Assembly: GCA_964495805.1 (NCBI GenBank)
Contig: CAZBWV010000037.1
Location: 36,935 to 100,934, forward strand
DNA: 64,000 bases
Direction of reading: 5' to 3'
From: JALXCH01 sp964495805
Lineage (GTDB): Bacteria; Calditrichota; Calditrichia; RBG-13-44-9
The notes under the pieces were generated by a model. That model did not search any database. It worked only from the letters and a program-made list of their open reading frames with translations, and had not been told where the DNA came from. This document shows positions 42,203 to 50,136 of the stretch, piece by piece. The position numbers and the translations under genes are program-made. Within the stretch, counting starts at the first letter, position 1. Each line of letters opens with the position of its first letter.

Positions 42203-43480
42203 TCAGTTCTCAGCAAACTGTTCCAGACGTTTCATGAAGAGGCGCACCAGCACAACGGAAACCATTAACAGAGCGGTGAGGATGAGAAAGTACTGGTGAT
42301 GAGCAAAATCGCTGTAAAATTTACCCAATAAGCCGGAACCGTAGCTGCCCAGCGCGGTAGCGACAAACCAGCCGCCCATCATTACTCCGCGGAAGCGGGG
42401 CGGAGCCACTTTGGAAACGAACGACTGTCCCATGGGAGAAATGAGCAACTCAGCCAGGGTAACGATCAAATAGGTGGTAATGAGCCACAGTGGCGACATG
42501 ATGTTCACATCCCGGTCACCCCCCAGAAGCGATGCTACAACCATCACCAGCATGGATGCACCCATTACCAGCATTCCTAAAAAAATTTTTTGCGGGGTGG
42601 ATGGCTCTTTGCCTTTTTCGCGCAACCGACCGAAGAAGCCTACCAGCAGTGGGGTCAGGACAAGAATGAAAAAAGGATTGAAAAACTGGTAGGTTTCGGG
42701 TCGCAGGAAATTTAAGCGAATGGTGGAGCGTTCTGCAAAAAGGGTAAGTGCGAAGCCGTTCTGATAAAAAGCGACCCAGAAAAAGATGACAATGACGAAT
42801 AGAGTGATCAGGGTGATGATGCGTTCGCGTTCTTCGCGGGGCGAAATGCGTACCGGCCCGGTGCTATTGTGGGATTCGTCAGTGTGGCGCAAATCGTAGT
42901 CCTGCAAATATTTTTTACCGCTTTGAAGAACCAGCAAACAGAACAGCAATCCTGCTGCAGCTGCCCAGAAGGAAATTCGGTAACTATGGAAGGCAATGCT
43001 AAGTGCTGTGGCGGCCAGCGGAGCAATGGCTGCCCCCAGGTTGACGCCCATGTAATAAATGTTGAACCCCGCATCTTTTAGCTCTTCCCGTTGGGAGTAA
43101 AGATTACCCACCAGTACGGACATGTTTACCTTAAAAATTCCCGTCCCAAAAGCAATCAGTGCCAGTCCCAGATAAAAGAAATACAACCGCTGGGGAGCTG
43201 AAAGGGCCAGGGAAATGTAACCGGCAATCATAATGAGCGCGCCGGTGCGGATGGAGCGAATTTGCCCTAACAGACGATCGCCAATCCAACCACCAATGAG
43301 CGGGAAAAAATACACCGCTCCTAAAAACCAACCGTAAAAATCCCCTTTTCGGGAATCCGGCCAGCCAAATTCCTGATCCATGTACAGCACCAGAACAGCC
43401 ATCAGGATGTAAAACCCGAATCGTTCCCACATTTCGGTAAAGAAAATGTACCACAATCCGCGTGGATGATTTTGAAACAC
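42203..43480 (-). CDS. POT/PTR family proton-dependent di/tripeptide transporter
   Basis: A 425-residue membrane protein with about 12 helices. The N-terminal block FFTEMWERFGFYILM carries the ExxER proton-coupling motif of POT carriers, followed by GGWIGDRLLG. A later POT-like block reads FKVNMSVLVGNLY. The start is GTG 43480: aaggag (43494-43489) lies 8 bases upstream and the protein then begins HPRGLWYIFFTEMWERF, as family members do; the longer ATG at 43531 lacks a ribosome site and adds an unconserved leader. It imports short peptides with protons and sits among proline-peptide and hydroxyproline enzymes. Confidence 0.9.
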   Translation of the reverse strand: MFQNHPRGLWYIFFTEMWERFGFYILMAVLVLYMDQEFGWPDSRKGDFYGWFLGAVYFFPLIGGWIGDRLLGQIRSIRTGALIMIAGYISLALSAPQRLYFFYLGLALIAFGTGIFKVNMSVLVGNLYSQREELKDAGFNIYYMGVNLGAAIAPLAATALSIAFHSYRISFWAAAAGLLFCLLVLQSGKKYLQDYDLRHTDESHNSTGPVRISPREERERIITLITLFVIVIFFWVAFYQNGFALTLFAERSTIRLNFLRPETYQFFNPFFILVLTPLLVGFFGRLREKGKEPSTPQKIFLGMLVMGASMLVMVVASLLGGDRDVNIMSPLWLITTYLIVTLAELLISPMGQSFVSKVAPPRFRGVMMGGWFVATALGSYGSGLLGKFYSDFAHHQYFLILTALLMVSVVLVRLFMKRLEQFAEN

Positions 43481-43488
43481 CAGAAGCA

Positions 43489-43494
43489 CTCCTT
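43489..43494 (-). promoter_or_regulatory. Ribosome binding site deciding the POT start
   Basis: aaggag on the minus strand, 8 bases before GTG 43480. It lies inside the longer open frame, showing that translation begins at GTG rather than at ATG 43531. Confidence 0.7.
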
Positions 43495-43630
43495 TTGGTT
43501 TTAATCTGAATGATCCCGGGTTTTCGAACATAAGTTTAAGGTAGAAGGAATTCTGAAATTTCCATTGCCCGTCCCGGGGTAAGCTTTTAGGCTTCGGTAG
43601 ATGTGGTGGAAGCGGAAGTTCATTTGCGGC

Positions 43631-44641
43631 TCAGGTGCCATCCTGATCTTCCCCCAGTAAATCGAAATATTGTCCCATTTTCTTCTGAGTGGCACGGGAA
43701 ATGGCCAGACTTGCCACAGCCAGGTCCTGTACCGCATTGCCCACCGATTTAAAGAAGGTAATCTCCTTGGCCGAGGTGCGTCCCGGTTTTTTACCTAAAA
43801 TAATTTCGCCTATTTCAGCATGAACCGCTTCCCAGGAAAATTGACCGTTTTGAATGGGTTTGATCAGATCACCAGCTTCCGTTCGACACGATTCCAGATG
43901 GTCCACCACCACGGTGGCTCTGGTAACAATTTCCGGTGGCACCTCCTGCATTTCCGGTTTAAACGCTCCGATTGCGTTGATATGCGTTCCCGATTTTACC
44001 GCTTCTGCGGGAAAAACCGGTTGCGTGGAGGGGGTGGCTGTGCAAATAATATCCGCCTGCTCCACCGGACGGATATCCTCCATCCGTTCAACCGGGATGC
44101 CAAGCAGCTTTTGCATCTCTGAAGCAAACCGATTGGCTTTATCGAAATCGGGATCAAAAATAAACGCCCGACGGATGGGACGCACTGCACACACCGCCAT
44201 TAGCTGAGTACGACCCTGTAATCCGGCACCAAAAATTGCTACCGTTTCGGCTTTTTTACGGGCTAATAGGTCCGTTGCCACCCCGCTGGCTGCTCCTGTT
44301 CGAATGGCAGTCAGGTAAGCTGCTTCCAGCACTGCCAGCGGTTGACCGGTACGTGCATCCACCACCAGCATGATGGATTGGGAATAGGGCAGACCCTGTG
44401 CCGGATTGTTGGGACACAATGAGATGAGTTTCAGACCCACCTGACCGGTTTCCGGCAGAAATACCGGCATCAACAGTTTGGTACATCCATCGGGAATATT
44501 GAGATGCATGCGCTCCGGTACCAGTGCCTGTCCTGCAGAAAGGCGGGCAAATGCCTCTTGCACGGCTGGAATCGCCTGCTCCATTTTCACCAGTTCCCGA
44601 ATATCTTGCCGGGAAAGAAATAAAATTTTATTCTTGGTCAT
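43631..44641 (-). CDS. Ornithine cyclodeaminase/mu-crystallin family protein, probable delta1-pyrroline-2-carboxylate reductase
   Basis: A 336-residue NAD(P)-binding protein. Family blocks: LKLISLCPNNPAQGLP near 75, AYLTAIRTGAASGVATDLLA near 115, Rossmann loop FGAGLQGRTQ near 135, and KEITFFKSVGNAVQDLAVA near 300. The family contains ornithine and alanine enzymes and also reductases of delta1-pyrroline-2-carboxylate. Because the next gene is a Cys/Thr-type hydroxyproline dehydratase that makes this compound, the reductase role (to L-proline) is the best guess. Ribosome site agggg. Confidence 0.82.
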   Translation of the reverse strand: MTKNKILFLSRQDIRELVKMEQAIPAVQEAFARLSAGQALVPERMHLNIPDGCTKLLMPVFLPETGQVGLKLISLCPNNPAQGLPYSQSIMLVVDARTGQPLAVLEAAYLTAIRTGAASGVATDLLARKKAETVAIFGAGLQGRTQLMAVCAVRPIRRAFIFDPDFDKANRFASEMQKLLGIPVERMEDIRPVEQADIICTATPSTQPVFPAEAVKSGTHINAIGAFKPEMQEVPPEIVTRATVVVDHLESCRTEAGDLIKPIQNGQFSWEAVHAEIGEIILGKKPGRTSAKEITFFKSVGNAVQDLAVASLAISRATQKKMGQYFDLLGEDQDGT

Positions 44642-44734
44642 TCTGTAACCCCTGATTTGCTTCCTGCAGTTTACATTTGCATATCGCTACTTTTTATTCG
44701 CTATTTTTCCCGATCATTTCAGAATGTTATTGGT

Positions 44735-45781
44735 TTATCGAAGAATAAAGCCGTGTTTCAAGGGGTCCTCCCGGTCAATTAAAAATTCGTTGCGTCCGGT
44801 AATATATGCAGTGCCTTCCACTTCGGGAATGATGGCGGGATACGGGCCGAATTGGGTGGTTTCTACAACACGTCCGATAAAACGGCTGCCGATGATGCTT
44901 TCGATAAGAATGGGTTGGTTTTTCCGGATTTCTCCCCGGGCGAAATGAATCGCCAGTCGTCCGCTAACGCCGGTACCGGTGGGACTGCGGTCCACTTCTC
45001 CTTCAGCAAAGATGCATACGTTACGACTGTGAGAATCCGGTTGTTCAGGTGGCCCGATAAAGATGGTACCGTATAGAAAATTCAGTTCACTCCGAAAGGG
45101 ATGTTCCAGTCTGCGACTGTTCATCACGGCGCGTTTAATAGCCATCCCGGCTTCAATTAGTGGTCGAAAATTTTCCGGAGTAAGAGCCAGATTAACCTGT
45201 TCGGCGGAAACGTATGCATAAAATGCTCCCCCAAAGGCAAGGTCGTAGGTAATACGTCCCAGTCCCGGAACCTCCACCTGTTCATCCAGCGCCACCACAA
45301 ACGATGGTACATTGCGGAAATACACACTGTTTACCTGCCCGTTTTTCACTCTGGCGTAAGCGGTAACCAATCCCGCCGGCGTATCGATTCTCACCACTGT
45401 TTCCGGTTCCTGCACGGGCAGCAAACCGGTTTCCAGCACGACCCGCGTGACAGCGATAATCCCGTGTCCGCACATGGTACTGTAACCCTCGTTATGCAAA
45501 AACAGAACGCCAAAATCTGCCTGACGGCTGACCGGTTCCGTGACGATGCAACCGTACATATCCGCATGACCCCGCGGCTCCCACATCAATGCCGTGCGCA
45601 GGTAATCATAATGCTCCCTGGCATAGCGACGCTTGTCCAATATGGTTTTTCCGGGAAGCTCCGGATATCCCTCCAGAATAACCCGGAGGGGTTCCCCTTC
45701 GGTGTGGGCATCAATGCATAAAATCCGGTGGTATTTCTCCGACGGGTTCCAGCGGCGCGGAAAAGAAAAACGTTGGTTCAT
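44735..45781 (-). CDS. Proline-racemase superfamily, probable trans-3-hydroxy-L-proline dehydratase
   Basis: A 348-residue cytosolic enzyme. The first active-site residue is Cys104 in MCGHGIIAV. The second, in DRSPTGTGVSGR, is Thr (about 268) where racemases and epimerases have Cys (SPCGTG). This Cys/Thr pair is the mark of trans-3-hydroxy-L-proline dehydratases (human L3HYPDH uses Cys104 and Thr273), which form delta1-pyrroline-2-carboxylate. The next gene probably reduces that product to proline. The start is uncertain: ATG 45781 has a weak ggga upstream, and an upstream in-frame ATG at 45829 is possible. Confidence 0.85.
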   Translation of the reverse strand: MNQRFSFPRRWNPSEKYHRILCIDAHTEGEPLRVILEGYPELPGKTILDKRRYAREHYDYLRTALMWEPRGHADMYGCIVTEPVSRQADFGVLFLHNEGYSTMCGHGIIAVTRVVLETGLLPVQEPETVVRIDTPAGLVTAYARVKNGQVNSVYFRNVPSFVVALDEQVEVPGLGRITYDLAFGGAFYAYVSAEQVNLALTPENFRPLIEAGMAIKRAVMNSRRLEHPFRSELNFLYGTIFIGPPEQPDSHSRNVCIFAEGEVDRSPTGTGVSGRLAIHFARGEIRKNQPILIESIIGSRFIGRVVETTQFGPYPAIIPEVEGTAYITGRNEFLIDREDPLKHGFILR

Positions 45782-45875
45782 AATGACGTTCCCGGTTTGA
45801 TGAACATTGTTTAACTCCATCTCATCCATGAATGTAAAAAAGTAAATCTATGGGGTGAAAGAAGTAAATAAAAAA

Positions 45876-45903
45876 GACAAAAGACAAAAGACAAAAGACA
45901 AAA
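45876..45903. repeat. Tandem repeat gacaaaa x4
   Basis: Four exact 7-bp units. The same four-copy repeat on the same strand occurs at 61403-61430, also in a divergent intergenic region beside G- or C-runs. Confidence 0.9.
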
Positions 45904-45960
45904 GAAAACGAACCGCCACTCTACCTATTGGGCATTCTTCATCTTATAACCTCCATTATT

Positions 45961-46046
45961 CCCCTTATACCCCGTATTCCCCTCAATCCCCCTCTGCCCC
46001 CTATATCCCCTATATCCCCTATTCCCCCTACACCCCCTACCCCTTC
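45961..46046. repeat. C-tract array with about 9-bp period (G-quadruplex-prone on minus strand)
   Basis: Ten runs of 3-5 C spaced 8-10 bases (ccccttata, ccccgtatt, cccctcaat, ... ccccctaca). On the minus strand these are G-runs with short loops, able to form stacked quadruplexes; on the plus strand i-motif-like. It lies between two divergent genes. Confidence 0.85.
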
Positions 46047-46113
46047 ACTTGAAAAAAGATTTTCCTTTGTCAATCAATCGCTATAAATTCCATCGAAAGG
46101 GACTGACTGTGGA

Positions 46114-49100
46114 ATGAGACGGAAACTTTTTAAAATTTTTCTGACCATCCTGATAGTTGTTTTAGTCGTGATTGCTCTCCTGGCTGTTCTTTACACTTAC
46201 ACACCGATTGTGGACCGCGGTCTGGAAAAAATAATCAACCGCGCGCTGGGACCAGAGGTGAATTTCCGTTACCGAAGCATCGAAGGGAATCTGGTACATG
46301 CCATTCGTTTGCGCGATGTGGAAATTGCCTTCTCCGGTGGCAGTATTCACATTCCTGAAGTCGTGTTGCGCTACAATGCGGCGGACCTCTCCCGGGGCAA
46401 CATCCATTTAAATTATCTTTATTTTCTCTCCCCTACCATCAGACTGGACACTCTTACTTCCGCGGAGAAAGAGCCTCAGCAAACGGTAGAACCGGTGGAT
46501 TCTTTATTCCGACCCATCGATCTGTCCGGACTACCGGAAATGCTGATTGAAAAGCTCATTGTTAAAGATGGCTGCGTGCGAATCGGGCAGGGGACCACTC
46601 CGGAAAGCTGGATCAACATCAATCTGGAACTGAATGCGCGATTGGACAGCCGGAAAGTGGAAGCCCGAATTCGTTATCTTCGCGCTCTGGATTCCTTGAG
46701 ACATATCCGGCTCAAACAGGCTTCTTTTCATTTACTGGGAAATCGGAAGCGGGTTACCCTGAATCAAATGGAAGTGCTGGTGGATCAATCGCGCATTATC
46801 GGGCACGGGGAGATGGAATTGGTGCCCAATTTCCGATTTCTTTTGTTTGCCGATACCAGCGAGATTCAGGTTGCCCTGGTACGAAAACTGGTGCCGAATT
46901 TCCCTTATCAACACGGTTTTGTTCGCTTTGCCGGGAATTACATCGGGAATCCCAACTACTTTGTCGGCCAGTTTTTTGTCACCGGTCGGCTGGACAGCCT
47001 GAATTTCCGGCGCATCCATTTCCGCTATGCTTACAATCGCGGCGAGATTTTAATCAAGCAGTTGAACTTTGAGACCAATTTTGGTCAATTAAAGGGGAAC
47101 GCCCGCGTATCGCCGGTAGGGAAGAATAAAGTGGACCTTCGTTTTTTAGGGATTAATTTGAAAAAGTTAGGGGTGTATCCGGCACGGACGGAAATTAACG
47201 GCACGGTGCAGCTGGATTTTAATACCTGGAATTTCCGTCGGCTCAATGGATTGGGACGCATTTTTCTATACAATATTGCGGTGGACTCCTCCCGAGTCGA
47301 TACGGTACTGTTAAAAGTGCGAGTGCGTAACGGAAACTGGAAGATGCAACCAGGTTCGCGTCTGGTAGTACAAAAACAATCCCGATTTTATGTGGAAGGC
47401 ACTTTTTCCCGCCAGCATCAGCTGAATGCACGCTGTTACACAGATAACAACTCCCTGGATACGCTGGCTCATCGATTGAATATTGCCGATCTGGGAGGAA
47501 CAGGTAGCATGGAGGTGACCGTCCAGGGACACTACACCAATCCGACGGTAGGCGGATATTTCCTGCTGGATTCACTGCGTTATGGCAACGTTACCGGTTA
47601 TGGGGTGGAAGGTCAGTTCCGATTGGAACGTGTGGTGCGGGGACGGGTGGGATATTTCAATCTGGACCTTGCTTCCGGACTGGTGGCAGGTGTGGAGCTG
47701 ACTGACGGAGAGGTGCAATTAAAAATTGTTCGGGATACGGTGCAGATTGATACGCTGGCGTTTTACAATGGCGATAATCTGGTCCATGTTCGGGGACGGG
47801 TGTGGCGTTCGGGAAACCAGATTGATATGCGATTGGATGAATTTTTGACCCGCTACGAGAACTACCAGCTTACCGCACCCGATCCGCTGGAAGCAGTGCT
47901 TTCCGGTGATTCGCTGATTATCGAAAATTTTGTGTTGATCGCACCGGGAGCCGGAGAAATTGAAGCCCGTGGGATGGTGGTGTTTCAGGGAAGCAGTGAA
48001 CTGGGAATTTATTTAAACAACATTCAACTGGAACCATTTAATCAATTCATCCGATGGGAGCATCATCTCAAGGGTAGTTCAGAAATATCCCTTATTTTCT
48101 ACGGAAATTTTGACCAGCCGGAACTGGAAGCAGAGGTCAATCTGGATCATTTTATTCTGGATGCCGATACCGTGGGCAGTTTTTCGGCCAGGTTAACTTA
48201 CGGTAATCGGCGGTTACAGGTGGAACAGCTGCGGGTGGCGCAGAGCGATTCTTCCTTCCTGAATTTCCAGGGTACACTGGCACTTCATGAATTTCCTACC
48301 GGCGAGGAAAGTTTTCAGTGGACATCCGATGATTCCCTCCGCATTCTTATGAATCTTCATCAGGTTTCGCTTCGCCGATTACCGTTGCTGAATCGCTTCA
48401 ACTTTCCGTTCCGTGGATTGTTCTCCGGAAAGATTGAGCTGGAAGGACCCATCACTGCACCACTGGGCGTGTTTTCGTTAACCGGAACCGGCATTCGGTA
48501 CCAGGATTACCGATTACCTTACCTTAAACTGGAAGGTCGGCTCAGCCCCCGGGATGTATTGCTGGATTTTGCCCGCATTAATTTCCAGGGCTCCATTATC
48601 ACCGCTCACGGTCGAAAGCCCATTTTATGGGATCCCAATCACCCGGAGGATATTCTCAGCAATCAGGAATTTATGGTGTACTTTCGGGTGCAGGAGGACA
48701 GCCTGAATTTCCTCAACGCCCTGTCGCCGGAAGTGGACCTGCTCACCGGCGATATTCGCATCAACGGTTTGATCCGGGGGACGTTTGAACAGTATGCCTG
48801 GAAGCGTGGAGAGGTAGAAATTCATAACGGCACGCTGTATCTGTCCAAAATTGAAAATCCGCTTACCGGGCTGGAAGTAAAAGGGGAGGTGAAGGACGGG
48901 GTGCTGACGCTGAATCGGGCACGGGGTTTTTTGCGGGAGACCGAGCCGGACCGAAACTGGTTTCAGCGGTTGATGCACCGGCTATTTTCTCCGGTTCGTC
49001 GGTTGTTCCGTCCCTCCGGGAATCGGGGCGAAGTACTCATCTCCGGTACGATCGATCTGAATAATCTCTCCTGGCCGGATTTGAATTTACGTCTGCGCGC

Positions 49101-50136
49101 TCACAGTGCTTTTGTTAATTATTTCATCGAAAATGCCAGCGTGCAGTTTTCCACCCGAAATCTGACCGTTACCGGGCAGGATACCATTCTGGTTGCCGGG
49201 GATGTGGATGTGGAAAAAGCCCTGGTGGAACTGGACATCACTGAATCGGAAAAAAATCTACTCCTTTCGCCAACCCTTCGGGAAAAGCCCCCTTACATGC
49301 GCTACCGCATCAATCTAAGCATCCCCGGAAATTTTTACGTGCGTAGCGAAGCACCGTTTAACTCTTTCGAGATTCAACTGGCCGGAGACCTGCACATTTT
49401 CCAGGAGCCAAACAGCTTGATGGAAATGTACGGCAACCTGGAAATTCTGGGGGGCAAATACTTTCAGTTCGAAGAATTCAATGTGAGCAGCGGACGGGTG
49501 GAATTTGTCAATCCCAAAGAATTACCTCAGCTGGACCTGCGGGCCGAAAAGCGAAAGTACAACTACATTTTTCAGCTACATGTGTCCGGCAAATTGAACA
49601 ATCCGGAAAAAGAAATTCGCATTTTCGATTTGAAAACCGGGGAAGATATTACCCATCTCTTCCCGGAGACCAAGGATAAAATTGCACTCCTGCTGTTTGG
49701 CGTTACATTTAATCAGCTCACCACCGGAGCGGGTGCGGTGATCATGGAAAAAGGGCAGGAGGTGATTAACCAGGCGCTCATTTCTCAGATTGAACGGGAA
49801 GCACGCCATTTCATCGGGCTGGATCAGGTACGGCTGGAGACCCAGGAAGGTCTGATTGATTTTAAAAACCGTCGTTTGAATCGTTCGCTGGAGGACGCCA
49901 GCCTTTCGCTGGGGAAATACCTGACACCCAAACTGTATTTAGAATACAAAACCCGACTGGCTTCGGCAGGGTTACCCGGACTGGGACAGATTCCCGCACC
50001 CAGACTCTCCTGGGAGGCAGGGAATCAAATCTATCTGGAATATCGCATCAACCGGAATTGGTCAGTTTCCACGTATTACGAAAAAAGTGAGAATGACAAG
50101 ATTAAAATCGAAATCAACTGGCGGCACAGTTTTTAA
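46114..50136 (+). CDS. tamB: TamB-like translocation/assembly module protein
   Basis: A 1340-residue protein: N-terminal membrane anchor about 8-30 (ILIVVLVVIALLAVLYTY) and then a long periplasmic beta-helix of repeating AsmA/TamB type (e.g. EIHNGTLYLSKIENPLTGLEV, YLEYKTRLASA). The C-terminal DUF490 domain covers about 1010-1340 and ends in an outer-membrane-type motif. TamB spans the periplasm and, with TamA, helps lipid transport or insert outer-membrane proteins. The stop codon overlaps the start of the Omp85 gene by about 44 bases, so the pair are coupled in an operon, as TamA/B usually are, but in the order tamB-tamA. Confidence 0.9.
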   Translation: MRRKLFKIFLTILIVVLVVIALLAVLYTYTPIVDRGLEKIINRALGPEVNFRYRSIEGNLVHAIRLRDVEIAFSGGSIHIPEVVLRYNAADLSRGNIHLNYLYFLSPTIRLDTLTSAEKEPQQTVEPVDSLFRPIDLSGLPEMLIEKLIVKDGCVRIGQGTTPESWININLELNARLDSRKVEARIRYLRALDSLRHIRLKQASFHLLGNRKRVTLNQMEVLVDQSRIIGHGEMELVPNFRFLLFADTSEIQVALVRKLVPNFPYQHGFVRFAGNYIGNPNYFVGQFFVTGRLDSLNFRRIHFRYAYNRGEILIKQLNFETNFGQLKGNARVSPVGKNKVDLRFLGINLKKLGVYPARTEINGTVQLDFNTWNFRRLNGLGRIFLYNIAVDSSRVDTVLLKVRVRNGNWKMQPGSRLVVQKQSRFYVEGTFSRQHQLNARCYTDNNSLDTLAHRLNIADLGGTGSMEVTVQGHYTNPTVGGYFLLDSLRYGNVTGYGVEGQFRLERVVRGRVGYFNLDLASGLVAGVELTDGEVQLKIVRDTVQIDTLAFYNGDNLVHVRGRVWRSGNQIDMRLDEFLTRYENYQLTAPDPLEAVLSGDSLIIENFVLIAPGAGEIEARGMVVFQGSSELGIYLNNIQLEPFNQFIRWEHHLKGSSEISLIFYGNFDQPELEAEVNLDHFILDADTVGSFSARLTYGNRRLQVEQLRVAQSDSSFLNFQGTLALHEFPTGEESFQWTSDDSLRILMNLHQVSLRRLPLLNRFNFPFRGLFSGKIELEGPITAPLGVFSLTGTGIRYQDYRLPYLKLEGRLSPRDVLLDFARINFQGSIITAHGRKPILWDPNHPEDILSNQEFMVYFRVQEDSLNFLNALSPEVDLLTGDIRINGLIRGTFEQYAWKRGEVEIHNGTLYLSKIENPLTGLEVKGEVKDGVLTLNRARGFLRETEPDRNWFQRLMHRLFSPVRRLFRPSGNRGEVLISGTIDLNNLSWPDLNLRLRAHSAFVNYFIENASVQFSTRNLTVTGQDTILVAGDVDVEKALVELDITESEKNLLLSPTLREKPPYMRYRINLSIPGNFYVRSEAPFNSFEIQLAGDLHIFQEPNSLMEMYGNLEILGGKYFQFEEFNVSSGRVEFVNPKELPQLDLRAEKRKYNYIFQLHVSGKLNNPEKEIRIFDLKTGEDITHLFPETKDKIALLLFGVTFNQLTTGAGAVIMEKGQEVINQALISQIEREARHFIGLDQVRLETQEGLIDFKNRRLNRSLEDASLSLGKYLTPKLYLEYKTRLASAGLPGLGQIPAPRLSWEAGNQIYLEYRINRNWSVSTYYEKSENDKIKIEINWRHSF

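Larger units (their letters stand above)
45782..46113. other. Divergent intergenic region with simple repeats
   Basis: Between the minus-strand dehydratase and plus-strand tamB. It holds the GACAAAA tandem repeat and the 9-bp-period C-tract array listed separately. No gene is credible: the open frame at 45855-46052 merely reads the repeats as SPYTPY-like peptides. The tamB start at 46114 has gaaaggga upstream. Confidence 0.6.

Noticed and set aside
45855..46052. Small protein of Pro/Tyr repeats
   Set aside because: It only reads the simple C-tract array; no ribosome site or conserved sequence.
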